Under the pieces are notes generated by a model, which had not been told where the DNA came from, searched no databases, and saw only the letters and a list, made by a program, of their open reading frames with translations. The translations under genes and the position numbers were made by a program. From NZQO01 sp964639255 (GTDB lineage: Bacteria; Bacteroidota; Bacteroidia; Flavobacteriales; Flavobacteriaceae), in NCBI GenBank assembly GCA_964639255.1, contig CAZXDP010000001.1, forward strand, positions 91,608 to 155,607: DNA of 64,000 bases. Reading direction: 5' to 3'. Positions 53,088-62,015 of this stretch are shown piece after piece. Numbering within the stretch: the first letter of the stretch is position 1; each line of letters begins with the position of its first letter.

Positions 53088-53504
53088 TTATACAAATTTT
53101 CGGCCCAGCAAGGCCTCGTTTTCTGCAGAACGCATTCGATTACTATCTGCCTCTGTTTTGTCCTTCAAGCCGCAATAATGCAAAATGCCATGGATAATGA
53201 CCCTATGGAGTTCATCTTCAAAGGACACTTCATAAGTAGCGGCATTTTCCCGCACTCTATCAATGGAGATAAACACTTCTCCATGAATCTCATTTCCCAA
53301 GCTATAATCAAAACTAATAATATCTGTGTACGTGTCGTGGCCCAAATATTCCACATTCATCGCATATAAGGTGTCGTCATCGACGAAAGTAAATGTAATC
53401 TCGCCTTCTTCGCAACCAAAATGTTCGATCGTATTTCGAATCCAATTAGCGACCTCAGTCTCTGCTTCCAACCGAAAATCATCTTTGTACAAAAATTCAA
53501 TCAT
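53088..53504 (-). CDS. ybeY: Endoribonuclease YbeY (16S rRNA 3' maturation)
   Basis: 138 residues, usual length. The zinc site usually reads HGxLHLxGYDH; here it is HGILHYCGLKD, with His105 and His109 kept and Asp115 where the third His normally stands. This variant occurs in Bacteroidota. The strand TDIISFDY is also typical. It acts in ribosome quality control and rRNA processing. It overlaps the DUF4175 gene by 8 bases and is probably translated from that transcript. Confidence 0.93.
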   Translation of the reverse strand: MIEFLYKDDFRLEAETEVANWIRNTIEHFGCEEGEITFTFVDDDTLYAMNVEYLGHDTYTDIISFDYSLGNEIHGEVFISIDRVRENAATYEVSFEDELHRVIIHGILHYCGLKDKTEADSNRMRSAENEALLGRKFV

Positions 53505-56500
53505 TATCGTTCTTAAAATAAAGCTGTACCTTCTGCTTAAACTCAGGCCGCAAAGGTAAGGCCTCTCTATTCAAAATTTCAGTAGTATTGAAATACTTCC
53601 GAACTTCTTCTGGCGACTGCCTCAACGTATTTCGAAAGGCATTGCGGTTGGTTTTCGACTCGCGTTTAGATTCCTGCCCCTGTTCCAATGCCGCCTTATC
53701 GAGTTTTAAAAATTCATACTTTAAATTACGCATCTCCTCGAGCGTGCGCTGGTTAAAACCTCTCTCGAGCAATTGTTGCTCAATACCTTCCATCTTTTTA
53801 AGTAAGTCGCCGCCTTGACCATTTAAGCCCTGTTTGTTCAACCTGTCTTCCAATTGTTGGCGTAACATCTGTTGCTCTTTGTAAATTTCATACAATGCTC
53901 CGTTGAGCGATTCGTTGCTTCCGCCTTCACCGTCGGTTTTTCCCTTATCCCCTTGTTGACCCTGATTACCATCTTCACCACCAGAACCATCGCCGTCTCC
54001 ATTTCCTTGGCCTTCCCCTTCCGAAGACCCATTTCCTTGGTTCATACCCTTCTCCATTTTTTCGCTTAAGCTTTCCTGCTGTTCAATAATGTCGGGTAGC
54101 TGGAAACCCCTTCCCTGCCCTTGGCCTTGACCTTGACCTTTGCCCTGTCCTTGGCCTTGACCCTGTGCCGACATCTGCATTTGATTCTGCATATTCTTAA
54201 GCAAATCGCTGAGCAACACTGCCAGCTCATTCGCTCCGGTAACAGTATATTGCTGACTGCTAACACCCTGTCTCATCTCGTTTTCGGCCAGCCGTTCTAA
54301 GGATTTTTCTAGATTATATTGCACCTCTGTCAACGATTCGTTAATCTTTGTGCTGATAAGAGGTTGGCGCAGCGAAAGGGCGAATAAACTATCATCTATA
54401 TGCTGAAAGTTTACTTTGAGGTCGTTTTGAAGGTTCAATTTCTTTCCGAATAGGGGATTGCCATAGCTTGTAGTCTTGAATTGTTCCATAAGGTCTTCCT
54501 GTTCAAAAGAAAAAACCACCAAGTTATCCAGGATTTGCCGAAGCATTTCTACATCCTCCTCTATGGTTTCCATCCCGCCAGACATCATTTGCGCTTGCAT
54601 CTGCTTTCCCATCTGTTTCATTTTCTGTCCGGCCTTTTTTTGCTTGGGCTGGGCTTCACCTTGCTTTTGCTGTTTTAAATCTTCAGTCGCCCCTTGTTGC
54701 TCTTTTTCTATTTGTTCCTCACCTTTGGTATCAGAGGGTATTTCCATAGGTTTTTTAAGAGCTTCATTTTCCTTTTTCAGATCTTCCATTTCCTTTTGAT
54801 ACTGTTTAAAGGCCTCGTTTAACTCCTCCTGTTTTTCAGGGGTGTTTTCCTCTTTGGGCGCATCTGCCAACTTTTCCTGTGCTTCGCCCAATTTATAGAG
54901 CTCTTCCGCAAGTTTTTCGGCCTTTTTTGTAACATAGTACCGCTTGGTAAGTTCTACAAGCTGTTCCAGATTCTTTTCTTGATTTTTGTTCTGCTTGGCT
55001 AGGTTGTCTAATTTTTCGGTAAGTTCTTCTTTCTGAATTTTTTCCTGAAGCTCCTCCAGCTCTTTTAACAATGCTTCATTCTCTTCCAATTTTTGTTCGT
55101 TCTCTTCTAACCGTTGCTCCAACTGATCTTTAAAAGGATCGCTATCCTTATTCTCTGGCTGAAACTGCTCCAGTTGTTCTTTCAGTTCCTTACTAAAATT
55201 CTGCATCATTTGCTCCTGCTGCTTTTGCCGATTAATGAATTCCTCGAGCTTTTTTCGGTCGTTATAGGTAAGTTCTATTTTCTCCTTCTGAAGCTTGGAG
55301 AGCGCTTCTAAGGTTTTATCTTGGGTTTTTAGCTGTTCAAGGGTTTTGTCCATACCTTCTATGGTGTTTTGCTGATCCTTTAACTGCTCCTTCTCCAGCT
55401 CTGTCTGGGTAAATTTGCGATAGGAATAGACGCCCGATTTGCTTGCCTTCGCGCCATTAACACCATCATTATCGTACACCTGAAAAAAATAATCGTACGC
55501 AGTGCCTTCCGTTAGCTCCAGATTACCCGGAAAAACATAGGTAAACTGGTCGAAATTAGATGGTGCCACCTCTAACTCCCGTTTTGAAACTTGATCTGGC
55601 AAACCCGAAGGGAAGTAAACGAGCTCTAGACGCGACAATCCATAATCATCACTTACTGTACCTAGAAAATAGACTACTTGGCTGTTGGTGCTATCTTGTT
55701 TGGAGGAGACATCAATTTCAGGATAAGCATCTTTTATTACACCCAATGAAAATGATAGATTTTCATAATTCTTAAGCTTATCGTTGGAGGTAGACAGCGT
55801 ATAATCGGTTTTTGAGCGTATGCCCTTGGTAAGAGAATAAACGCCTTCATCATTAGCAAAGGGCTGTACCGTATCGGCCAGGTGTAGTGCAACGTTATGG
55901 GTATTTTGCGTACGTAACTTCCAAGTTACAACCGTACCCTCTGGAACGATAGCATTGCCGGTACTGCTTAGCACTTCATCTTTCTTTCCTGTATACGCCG
56001 GATAATCCAAAATCATGTGGAACCCCAACAGGGTTGGTGTCTTTATAACCTCCAAGGTATAGGGCCTAGAACGCACGCCGTTGGCCTCCAACCTAAAATC
56101 GATAGGGTCGCTAGGCTGCGGAAAGGTATATTCAAAACGCCCCAAAGCAGTAGGCTGTACGATATATGTTTCCCCATCGTATGAAATTCCCACGGTTTCT
56201 GGAAGAAGCTCCCCTTCGGTTTGAAGTTGTACCGTAAAAGACCTGTTCTCAATGGCAGCGAGCGAATCGTTCAGTACTACAAATCGAAACGGAGCGGGGG
56301 GTTCGTATGCAGTTTTATAGTTTACTACCCGTGTATAGCTGCTGGAGAACAAATCTTCTTCTCCCAACAATGCGATGAGCACAAACAATATCACTGGAAT
56401 AGCAGCGTACTTTAGATAGCGACCGTTCGATTTAAAGTTGATCGCGGTTTGAAATGGAATGGGTTGCAACGACGCAGCCTTTTGATCGATACTGGCTGCC

Positions 56501-56871
56501 AGCAAATCGCTCTGCTCCCTATTGTTATTTAATTGAATTACATTGAGCAACTTGTCATTCACCTCTGGAAAATGGTTGCCTATAATCCTAGAGGCCTCCT
56601 CGTAACCAATTCCTTTTTGGAGTTTGACCAATTTAGCCAAGGGAAAAAATACAAAACGCGCCAATAAAAAAAGTTCGACAGCAATAAAGGTCCAAAACAA
56701 GATCGTCCTTCCCAAGGGGCTTAGCCACAAGAAATATTCAATAAGCAACGTAGCCAAAAAGTAGAGCAACCCAATGGAAAAGAACAAAATACCTCCTTTG
56801 ATAAGCTCGTTGGTGTAGTATTTTTTTATAAATTGTTCCAGCTTTTGCTGAATGATGCTAAATGTACCCAT
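53497..56871 (-). CDS. DUF4175 family large membrane protein
   Basis: 1124 residues. Two close membrane helices near 25-75 and a third near 153-170, then a periplasmic beta-rich part (about 180-490, Ig-like strands), a very long coiled coil rich in Glu, Lys and Gln (about 495-760) and a tail with low-complexity Gly/Gln runs (about 900-920 and 945-985). This is the DUF4175 layout of Bacteroidota. The function is unknown; the form suggests an envelope-spanning scaffold. The promoter is not obvious, and alkB is divergent 93 bases away. Confidence 0.85.
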   Translation of the reverse strand: MGTFSIIQQKLEQFIKKYYTNELIKGGILFFSIGLLYFLATLLIEYFLWLSPLGRTILFWTFIAVELFLLARFVFFPLAKLVKLQKGIGYEEASRIIGNHFPEVNDKLLNVIQLNNNREQSDLLAASIDQKAASLQPIPFQTAINFKSNGRYLKYAAIPVILFVLIALLGEEDLFSSSYTRVVNYKTAYEPPAPFRFVVLNDSLAAIENRSFTVQLQTEGELLPETVGISYDGETYIVQPTALGRFEYTFPQPSDPIDFRLEANGVRSRPYTLEVIKTPTLLGFHMILDYPAYTGKKDEVLSSTGNAIVPEGTVVTWKLRTQNTHNVALHLADTVQPFANDEGVYSLTKGIRSKTDYTLSTSNDKLKNYENLSFSLGVIKDAYPEIDVSSKQDSTNSQVVYFLGTVSDDYGLSRLELVYFPSGLPDQVSKRELEVAPSNFDQFTYVFPGNLELTEGTAYDYFFQVYDNDGVNGAKASKSGVYSYRKFTQTELEKEQLKDQQNTIEGMDKTLEQLKTQDKTLEALSKLQKEKIELTYNDRKKLEEFINRQKQQEQMMQNFSKELKEQLEQFQPENKDSDPFKDQLEQRLEENEQKLEENEALLKELEELQEKIQKEELTEKLDNLAKQNKNQEKNLEQLVELTKRYYVTKKAEKLAEELYKLGEAQEKLADAPKEENTPEKQEELNEAFKQYQKEMEDLKKENEALKKPMEIPSDTKGEEQIEKEQQGATEDLKQQKQGEAQPKQKKAGQKMKQMGKQMQAQMMSGGMETIEEDVEMLRQILDNLVVFSFEQEDLMEQFKTTSYGNPLFGKKLNLQNDLKVNFQHIDDSLFALSLRQPLISTKINESLTEVQYNLEKSLERLAENEMRQGVSSQQYTVTGANELAVLLSDLLKNMQNQMQMSAQGQGQGQGKGQGQGQGQGRGFQLPDIIEQQESLSEKMEKGMNQGNGSSEGEGQGNGDGDGSGGEDGNQGQQGDKGKTDGEGGSNESLNGALYEIYKEQQMLRQQLEDRLNKQGLNGQGGDLLKKMEGIEQQLLERGFNQRTLEEMRNLKYEFLKLDKAALEQGQESKRESKTNRNAFRNTLRQSPEEVRKYFNTTEILNREALPLRPEFKQKVQLYFKNDND
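54110..54172 (-). repeat. Hexamer-like tandem repeat inside the DUF4175 gene
   Basis: About ten imperfect copies of a 6-base unit (GGCCAA / GGTCAA on the coding strand) encode a run alternating Gly with Gln or Lys, residues about 900-920. It is in frame, so unit gain or loss would only change run length. Confidence 0.75.
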
Positions 56872-56964
56872 ATGGCGTAAGTCCCTTTGGCTAAAAACTC
56901 CTAAAATACGATTTTATTTCAAGAAGTAGGAGTAACGATTCTTCATCAAAAATTGCTCCAAACA

Positions 56965-58014
56965 ATGGAAAACTTCAGAAACCTGAAATACCTAGCCGCC
57001 TACTCCATTCCTCTGGTAGCACTTTTAGGGCTTAATCTAGGAGGTGCTTGGGCTTTTGCAACTCCCGTATTTGCGTTCGGAATTATACCGGCGTTAGAAC
57101 TATTGCTTCCTATCGATGCAGAGAATCTTTCTCAAGAGGCAATTGCAGAAAAATCGAAGAACCCGTTTTTCGATCTGTTACTCTATCTAAATCTTCCATT
57201 AATTTATGGTATTCTGTTGATTTTTTTCTGGAATGTAGCCCAAAGCCATTACAATATCGTCGAGCTAATTGGCTATACACTGTCTCTAGGTATTTTATTG
57301 GGAAGCAACGCTATTAACGTAGCCCACGAATTGGGGCACCGTACTACCGCTTGGGAGCGAACCTTGGGAAAGACCCTACTCCTACCCGCACTATACATGC
57401 ACTTTTACATAGAGCATAATTTCGGGCATCACCAGCACGCTGCCACCAAAGAAGATCCGGCGAGCGCTAAATTCAACCAAACCGTATATTCCTTTTGGTC
57501 TACTTCCACAACAAGGCAATATAGCAGCGCTTGGCGCTTACAGCGCCAGTTATTGCAGCGCTCCAATCGTTCATTTACCAGTTTTAAAAACGATATGCTC
57601 TGGTACCTGATATTCCAAACCCTCTACCTACTACTCAATTTTCTTGTGTTCGGGCCTCTGGCAGTTCTATTGGCGATTGCCATAGCCATAGTCGGCGTGC
57701 TGCAACTGGAAACCGTAAACTACATCGAACACTACGGACTAAGCCGTAACAGGACTAAAAGCGGCCGCTACGAGCGCGTACGCGAAATACATTCTTGGAA
57801 TAGCAACCACGTGCTTGGGCGCGCGATGTTGTTTGAGCTCACCCGGCACAGCGATCACCATTACCGCGCCCACAAGAAATATCAACTGTTGGACTGCCAC
57901 GAATCGAGTCCGCAGATGCCCTACGGATATCCAACGTCTATGGTGCTATCGCTTGTTCCGCCACTTTGGTTTCGCATCATGAACCCTCGTATTCCTTCGG
58001 AAATGCACAAATAG
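56965..58014 (+). CDS. alkB: AlkB-type membrane di-iron monooxygenase
   Basis: 349 residues from the ATG at 56965 (a TTG at 56953 would add four). Six hydrophobic helices and all histidine boxes of alkane 1-monooxygenases are present: HELGHR (about 127), EHNFGHHQHAAT (about 151), NYIEHYGL (about 256) and TRHSDHHYRAHKKYQ (about 295). It would hydroxylate medium-chain alkanes or similar lipids at the inner membrane, taking electrons from a rubredoxin or ferredoxin system. Neither rubredoxin nor its reductase is adjacent. The PaaE-like reductase at 13708 is a possible donor. Confidence 0.92.
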   Translation: MENFRNLKYLAAYSIPLVALLGLNLGGAWAFATPVFAFGIIPALELLLPIDAENLSQEAIAEKSKNPFFDLLLYLNLPLIYGILLIFFWNVAQSHYNIVELIGYTLSLGILLGSNAINVAHELGHRTTAWERTLGKTLLLPALYMHFYIEHNFGHHQHAATKEDPASAKFNQTVYSFWSTSTTRQYSSAWRLQRQLLQRSNRSFTSFKNDMLWYLIFQTLYLLLNFLVFGPLAVLLAIAIAIVGVLQLETVNYIEHYGLSRNRTKSGRYERVREIHSWNSNHVLGRAMLFELTRHSDHHYRAHKKYQLLDCHESSPQMPYGYPTSMVLSLVPPLWFRIMNPRIPSEMHK

Positions 58015-58019
58015 AATTG

Positions 58020-58027
58020 TATCTTTG
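58020..58027 (+). promoter_or_regulatory. Promoter -7 element for gltX
   Basis: TATCTTTG matches TAnnTTTG and starts six bases after the alkB stop. The start site would fall near 58033, about 18 bases before the ATG at 58051, supporting that ATG over the TTG at 58042. Confidence 0.5.
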
Positions 58028-58050
58028 CGCATTCAACAAAATTGCCCTCC

Positions 58051-59562
58051 ATGGAAGAGAACGTTCGCGTAAGATTTGCTCCCAGTCCCACGGGACCATT
58101 ACATATTGGCGGTGTACGCACTGCCCTTTTCAATTACCTTTTTGCCAAGAAACACAATGGTGATTTCATTCTTCGAATTGAAGATACAGACCAATCGCGC
58201 TATGTGGAAGGCGCCGAGAATTATATAGTCGAAGCGCTGGAATGGCTGAACATTCCGTTCGATGAAGGGCCCGATAAGGCTGGGGCGTTTGGCCCTTATC
58301 GACAAAGTGAGCGCAAGCATCTGTACCGGGAATTTGCAGAGCGCCTACTTGCTTCCGGTCACGCCTACTATGCTTTCGATACTTCCGAAGAACTCAACGC
58401 ACACCGTGCCGAGCACGAGGCGGAAGGCAAGACGTTCATATATAATTGGCACAACCGAGACAAGTTGAAAAATTCCTTGGCATTATCAAAAGAAGCAGTA
58501 CAGGAAAAACTCGATGCGGGAGCAGAGTACGTCATTCGGTTTAAGGCACCCGCGGGAGAAACCCTACAACTACGAGACCTCATTAGGGGCGGTATGCAGA
58601 TTGATACCAGCACGCTAGACGACAAGGTACTCTTTAAAAGTGATGGCATGCCCACGTACCATCTGGCCAACATTGTAGACGACCATTTAATGGAAATCAC
58701 CCACGTTATTCGGGGCGAGGAATGGTTGCCCTCCTTAGCGTTGCACATGTTACTGTACCGTGCCTTCAACTGGAAGGCCCCGCAATTTGCGCATCTTCCC
58801 CTTATTATGAAACCTGTAGGAAAGGGCAAGCTTAGCAAACGTGACGGAGACAAGATGGGGTTTCCGGTTTTTCCGTTGGAATGGAAAACTGCCGATGGCG
58901 ATGTCTTTTCCGGATACCGCGAAGATGGTTATTTGCCAGAGGCGGTGGTGAATATGCTCGCCCTTTTGGGATGGAATCCCGGTACCGAACAGGAAATTTT
59001 CAGCCTAGAACAACTTATTGATGCTTTCGATCTTGCCCGGGTGAACAAAGCTGGGGCCAAATTCGATCCTGAGAAAACCAAATGGTTTCAGCACCATTAC
59101 CTGCAAGAGATGGACGAGGCTGAGCTAAGTTTGCAATTCAAGCAGTTGCTTATCCAAAAGAATGTTTCTGTGTCGCTTGATATCCCGCTTATTGTATCGC
59201 TGCTTAAAGAACGCGCGACTTTTGTTGAGGACCTATGGGAACAGGGAAGTTTTTTCTTCGAAGCGCCGAAAGAGTTCGACCCGAAAGCCGCCGGCAAGGC
59301 CTTTAAGGAAGAGACGCCAGCGCTTTTGGAAAAGGTAGTCGAATTGCTAGAACAGGCCGAGGAATATTCGGCTTCTTCCCTTTCGGAAGAGATAAAGGGG
59401 TGGCTCGCTGATAAGGATATTGGATTTGGAAAGGTAATGATGCCATTACGCCTTGCGCTGGTAGGAGAAATGAAGGGCCCAGATGTATTTGAAATACTCT
59501 ATCTCCTGGGAAAAGCGGAAAGTATAGCCCGTATTCGGTATGCGATACAAGTTATGGGATAA
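58051..59562 (+). CDS. gltX: Glutamyl-tRNA synthetase
   Basis: 503 residues from the ATG at 58051. Class I motifs are HIGG at 18-21 (HIGH) and KLSKRDG near 254 (KMSKS). The start RVRFAPSPTGPLHIGG is diagnostic of the Glu/Gln branch, and a helical anticodon-binding part closes the protein. A separate glutaminyl-tRNA synthetase lies at the right end of the window, so this enzyme should charge only tRNA-Glu. Confidence 0.98.
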   Translation: MEENVRVRFAPSPTGPLHIGGVRTALFNYLFAKKHNGDFILRIEDTDQSRYVEGAENYIVEALEWLNIPFDEGPDKAGAFGPYRQSERKHLYREFAERLLASGHAYYAFDTSEELNAHRAEHEAEGKTFIYNWHNRDKLKNSLALSKEAVQEKLDAGAEYVIRFKAPAGETLQLRDLIRGGMQIDTSTLDDKVLFKSDGMPTYHLANIVDDHLMEITHVIRGEEWLPSLALHMLLYRAFNWKAPQFAHLPLIMKPVGKGKLSKRDGDKMGFPVFPLEWKTADGDVFSGYREDGYLPEAVVNMLALLGWNPGTEQEIFSLEQLIDAFDLARVNKAGAKFDPEKTKWFQHHYLQEMDEAELSLQFKQLLIQKNVSVSLDIPLIVSLLKERATFVEDLWEQGSFFFEAPKEFDPKAAGKAFKEETPALLEKVVELLEQAEEYSASSLSEEIKGWLADKDIGFGKVMMPLRLALVGEMKGPDVFEILYLLGKAESIARIRYAIQVMG

Positions 59563-59564
59563 TG

Positions 59565-60236
59565 TTAAAAATAGAAAATACCCGCTAGTACAACGGTAGC
59601 ACTATGCCCTTCAATATCGTTTACTTCGGCTAAGTCCTTCTCGTTTAAATTGTTCAGCATATTGGTGACGCCGTATTGGTACTGAAGATTTACCTTAAAC
59701 CTCTTGAAACCAGCGGTGAGCCCACCCATAACGCGGAAGTTCACCTTCGACACATCTTGAATGTCCTGTGCCCTTAGGGTGTCGTAGCCCTCTAGTATAT
59801 AGTCTTCAAACGCATCGTCATCCAACTTTAGCTTGCCGCTAATATTCAACATAGGTCCGGCTTCGAGGGTAAGGTAATCGCGCACCACATTGAAGCTTAA
59901 AAGTACGTGCACCAGTGCAGATTGAATGGAATAATCGATGTAACGTTCTGACCCGACAACCGGGATGGCGGGCTTAGCCAACACCCCTACGGAGCTGTCG
60001 TAAAAATTAATTCCATACACCAAGTCGAAATTATTGTAAAAAGCACCCCTGGTGTGAAATCCAAGCATAAAGCTCTGGCCGGCATCGGTAGTTAGATCAT
60101 CGGTTAAAATATCAAATTGGGTAATTCCACCCGTGATTCCCAAATAGTTATATTCGGTAAAACGCTGTTGGGCTAACGTGGTGAGGCTGCCGGCGATACA
60201 GACAGAAAGTATGACGAGGTTACTAAAAGATATCAT
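59565..60236 (-). CDS. Outer-membrane beta-barrel-like hypothetical protein
   Basis: 223 residues. Signal peptide (1-23, ending TLAQQ), then about eight short strands with alternating aromatic residues (YNYLGITGGITQF, SFMLGFHTRGAFY, FKVNLQYQYGVTNM) and a C-terminal Phe (LAGIFYF), as in outer-membrane barrels. No family is named. It is convergent with gltX (stops two bases apart) and divergent from the SPFH gene. Confidence 0.7.
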   Translation of the reverse strand: MISFSNLVILSVCIAGSLTTLAQQRFTEYNYLGITGGITQFDILTDDLTTDAGQSFMLGFHTRGAFYNNFDLVYGINFYDSSVGVLAKPAIPVVGSERYIDYSIQSALVHVLLSFNVVRDYLTLEAGPMLNISGKLKLDDDAFEDYILEGYDTLRAQDIQDVSKVNFRVMGGLTAGFKRFKVNLQYQYGVTNMLNNLNEKDLAEVNDIEGHSATVVLAGIFYF

Positions 60237-60266
60237 GGTTGAAAAAATGAGGGATAAAAGTAGCTT

Positions 60267-60274
60267 TAATTTTG
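60267..60274 (+). promoter_or_regulatory. Candidate promoter -7 element for the SPFH gene
   Basis: TAATTTTG matches TAnnTTTG, 38 bases before the ATG at 60312. A TTG lies 25 bases upstream, farther than normal. Confidence 0.4.
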
Positions 60275-60311
60275 TATCTTCAACCGTTTTTCAACATATA
60301 AAATTAAAAGC

Positions 60312-61307
60312 ATGGGTGGTTTTATTATCTTAATTCCCATTTTCATTATTGGGATTTTTATATTGCTTTCGGGCATTTTTACGGTGCGTCAGCAAACGGC
60401 GGCCATAGTGGAGCGCTTCGGAAAATTCCAGAGTATTCGCAATTCGGGATTGCATTTCAAGATTCCGGTATTTGATCGCATCTCCGGTCGTATCAACCTA
60501 AAAATTCAGCAGTTGGATGTTATCGTAGAGACCAAGACGAAGGATGATGTGTTCGTTCGGCTTAAAATTTCGGTGCAATTCAAGGTGATTCCGAACAAAG
60601 TCTACGATGCGTTCTACAAACTTGAAAATCCGCACGACCAGATTACCTCCTATGTATTCGACGTGGTGCGGGCTGAAGTGCCCAAAATGAAACTGGACGA
60701 TGTATTTGAGCGCAAGGACGACATTGCTATTGCCGTGAAGACAGAGCTGAACGACGCCATGTTGGATTATGGGTACGATATCATTAAAACCCTTGTAACA
60801 GATATTGATCCCGATGTTCAGGTAAAGGCGGCTATGAACCGAATTAACGCGTCTGAACGGGAAAAGGTGGCTGCAGAGTACGAGGCAGAGGCAGAACGCA
60901 TTAAAATTGTCGCCAAAGCACGTGCGGAAGCTGAAAGCAAGCGCTTACAGGGACAAGGTATTGCAGACCAACGGCGCGAGATAGCCCGTGGGTTGGAGGA
61001 GAGTGTTGATGTACTCAACAATGTGGGTATTAACTCGCAAGAGGCTTCCGCTCTTATTGTTGTGACACAACATTATGATACGTTGCAATCCATAGGCGAA
61101 GAAACCAATACCAACTTGATACTGCTTCCCAATTCACCCCAGGCGGGTAGCGATATGCTTAACAATATGATCGCTTCTTTCGTGGCCAGTAATAAAATTG
61201 GTGAGGAAATGAAAAAACAGAATGCTGCTCGCGGCATTGAGCCCAAGCCCAAGAGGAATAGACAACCACCTCGAGAGGGAAGTGACGATCCCGATGTAAC
61301 CTATTAA
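60312..61307 (+). CDS. SPFH/Band 7 (stomatin, QmcA-like) membrane protein
   Basis: 331 residues. One N-terminal membrane helix (about 4-24), then the SPFH domain (VRQQTAAIVERFGKFQSI near 26-43, GLHFKIPVFD), a coiled coil with Ala/Glu repeats (about 185-230, AEYEAEAERIKIVAKARAEAE in part) and a proline-basic tail. This layout fits QmcA/slipin proteins, which oligomerise into membrane microdomain cages and often modulate proteases. No NfeD-type partner is adjacent. A palindromic terminator follows four bases after the stop. Confidence 0.93.
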   Translation: MGGFIILIPIFIIGIFILLSGIFTVRQQTAAIVERFGKFQSIRNSGLHFKIPVFDRISGRINLKIQQLDVIVETKTKDDVFVRLKISVQFKVIPNKVYDAFYKLENPHDQITSYVFDVVRAEVPKMKLDDVFERKDDIAIAVKTELNDAMLDYGYDIIKTLVTDIDPDVQVKAAMNRINASEREKVAAEYEAEAERIKIVAKARAEAESKRLQGQGIADQRREIARGLEESVDVLNNVGINSQEASALIVVTQHYDTLQSIGEETNTNLILLPNSPQAGSDMLNNMIASFVASNKIGEEMKKQNAARGIEPKPKRNRQPPREGSDDPDVTY

Positions 61308-61310
61308 TGA

Positions 61311-61338
61311 AACAAGCCCGCCAATTGGCGGGCTTGTT
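61311..61338. terminator. Palindromic terminator between SPFH and DUF6327 genes
   Basis: A 28-base perfect palindrome: arms AACAAGCCCGCC and GGCGGGCTTGTT around AATT. The convergent genes end at 61307 and 61361. The T tract is weak on both strands, so it may stop transcription inefficiently or protect 3' ends. Confidence 0.7.
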
Positions 61339-61360
61339 GGGTATGGTTGGTAGCCATAAT

Positions 61361-61600
61361 TTAATCATCGTGCATATCTTCCTTCTTCACTTTCTTCATT
61401 CCCAAAATTTTATCGACCGCTTTCAAGATAAGAGCCTTTTTGGCGATGGCCCCAATGAGGTTCGTAATCATCGCGATGGGACTTAAACTTTCCTTGGTTT
61501 CTGAAAGGGTGAGTTTTACCTCTTCCTTATTAATTTGCGATTGTAATTTAAGGAACCGAAGGTCGCGATCTATTTCGTCAAAATTGGTATAGATTCTCAT
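61361..61600 (-). CDS. DUF6327 family small protein
   Basis: 79 residues, soluble and helical with a basic C-terminal half and a mildly hydrophobic stretch (about 41-60). It resembles DUF6327, a small flavobacterial family found after holin-like genes. Its ATG overlaps the holin-like stop by four bases, so the two are coupled. The function is unknown. Confidence 0.7.
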   Translation of the reverse strand: MRIYTNFDEIDRDLRFLKLQSQINKEEVKLTLSETKESLSPIAMITNLIGAIAKKALILKAVDKILGMKKVKKEDMHDD

Positions 61601-62013
61601 ACGTCTTGCCTTTGGTGTTTTTGAATCATGGTCGTAGCGGCTTGTTCCCTAGGTTCGGGATCGTCGTCGTCGAACACCAGCTTGGAGAATTTGATAAGCA
61701 TATATTTCTCTACAGATTTTCTTCCGAAGACTACCATCAAAATAAGTATTACAATGTAGAACCCACCTACGATAAAGTACCCTGCAGATCGGCTATCGAG
61801 GGCAGTACCAATCCAAATAGCAACTCCTACCGACAGAAAAGTTAGAATTAGCAACAAAATGCTGCCAATAGTAAGAAGGTTGACCAAGGAGATGGCACCC
61901 TTCATAGAAGATTTAAAAAGGCGGAGCTTGTAGTACTCCGCCGTATTATTTATATACTCCTGTGTCTTATCGGTGGCGTTTTGTATGTTTTCTGTTATAC
62001 CTCCAAATGCCAT
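61597..62013 (-). CDS. Holin-superfamily-like small membrane protein
   Basis: 138 residues with two membrane helices (about 39-65 and 75-98) between charged ends. It fits the 'phage holin family' (PF07332-like) proteins that many Bacteroidota and Actinobacteria encode in chromosomal small-protein operons. No phage gene is near, so a lysis role is unlikely. It starts two bases after the YtxH gene. Confidence 0.7.
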   Translation of the reverse strand: MAFGGITENIQNATDKTQEYINNTAEYYKLRLFKSSMKGAISLVNLLTIGSILLLILTFLSVGVAIWIGTALDSRSAGYFIVGGFYIVILILMVVFGRKSVEKYMLIKFSKLVFDDDDPEPREQAATTMIQKHQRQDV

Positions 62014-62015
62014 GA

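Noticed and set aside
1567..57815. Further CACGTG hexamers (for example near 1570, 8824, 43788, 46531 and 57809)
   Set aside because: They lie in coding sequence and lack the TGTTN...NAACA flanks of parS, so chance occurrence explains them.
61597..62013. Prophage remnant because of the holin-like protein
   Set aside because: No other phage gene, integrase or attachment repeat is near, and such holin-like genes are normal chromosomal partners of YtxH genes.
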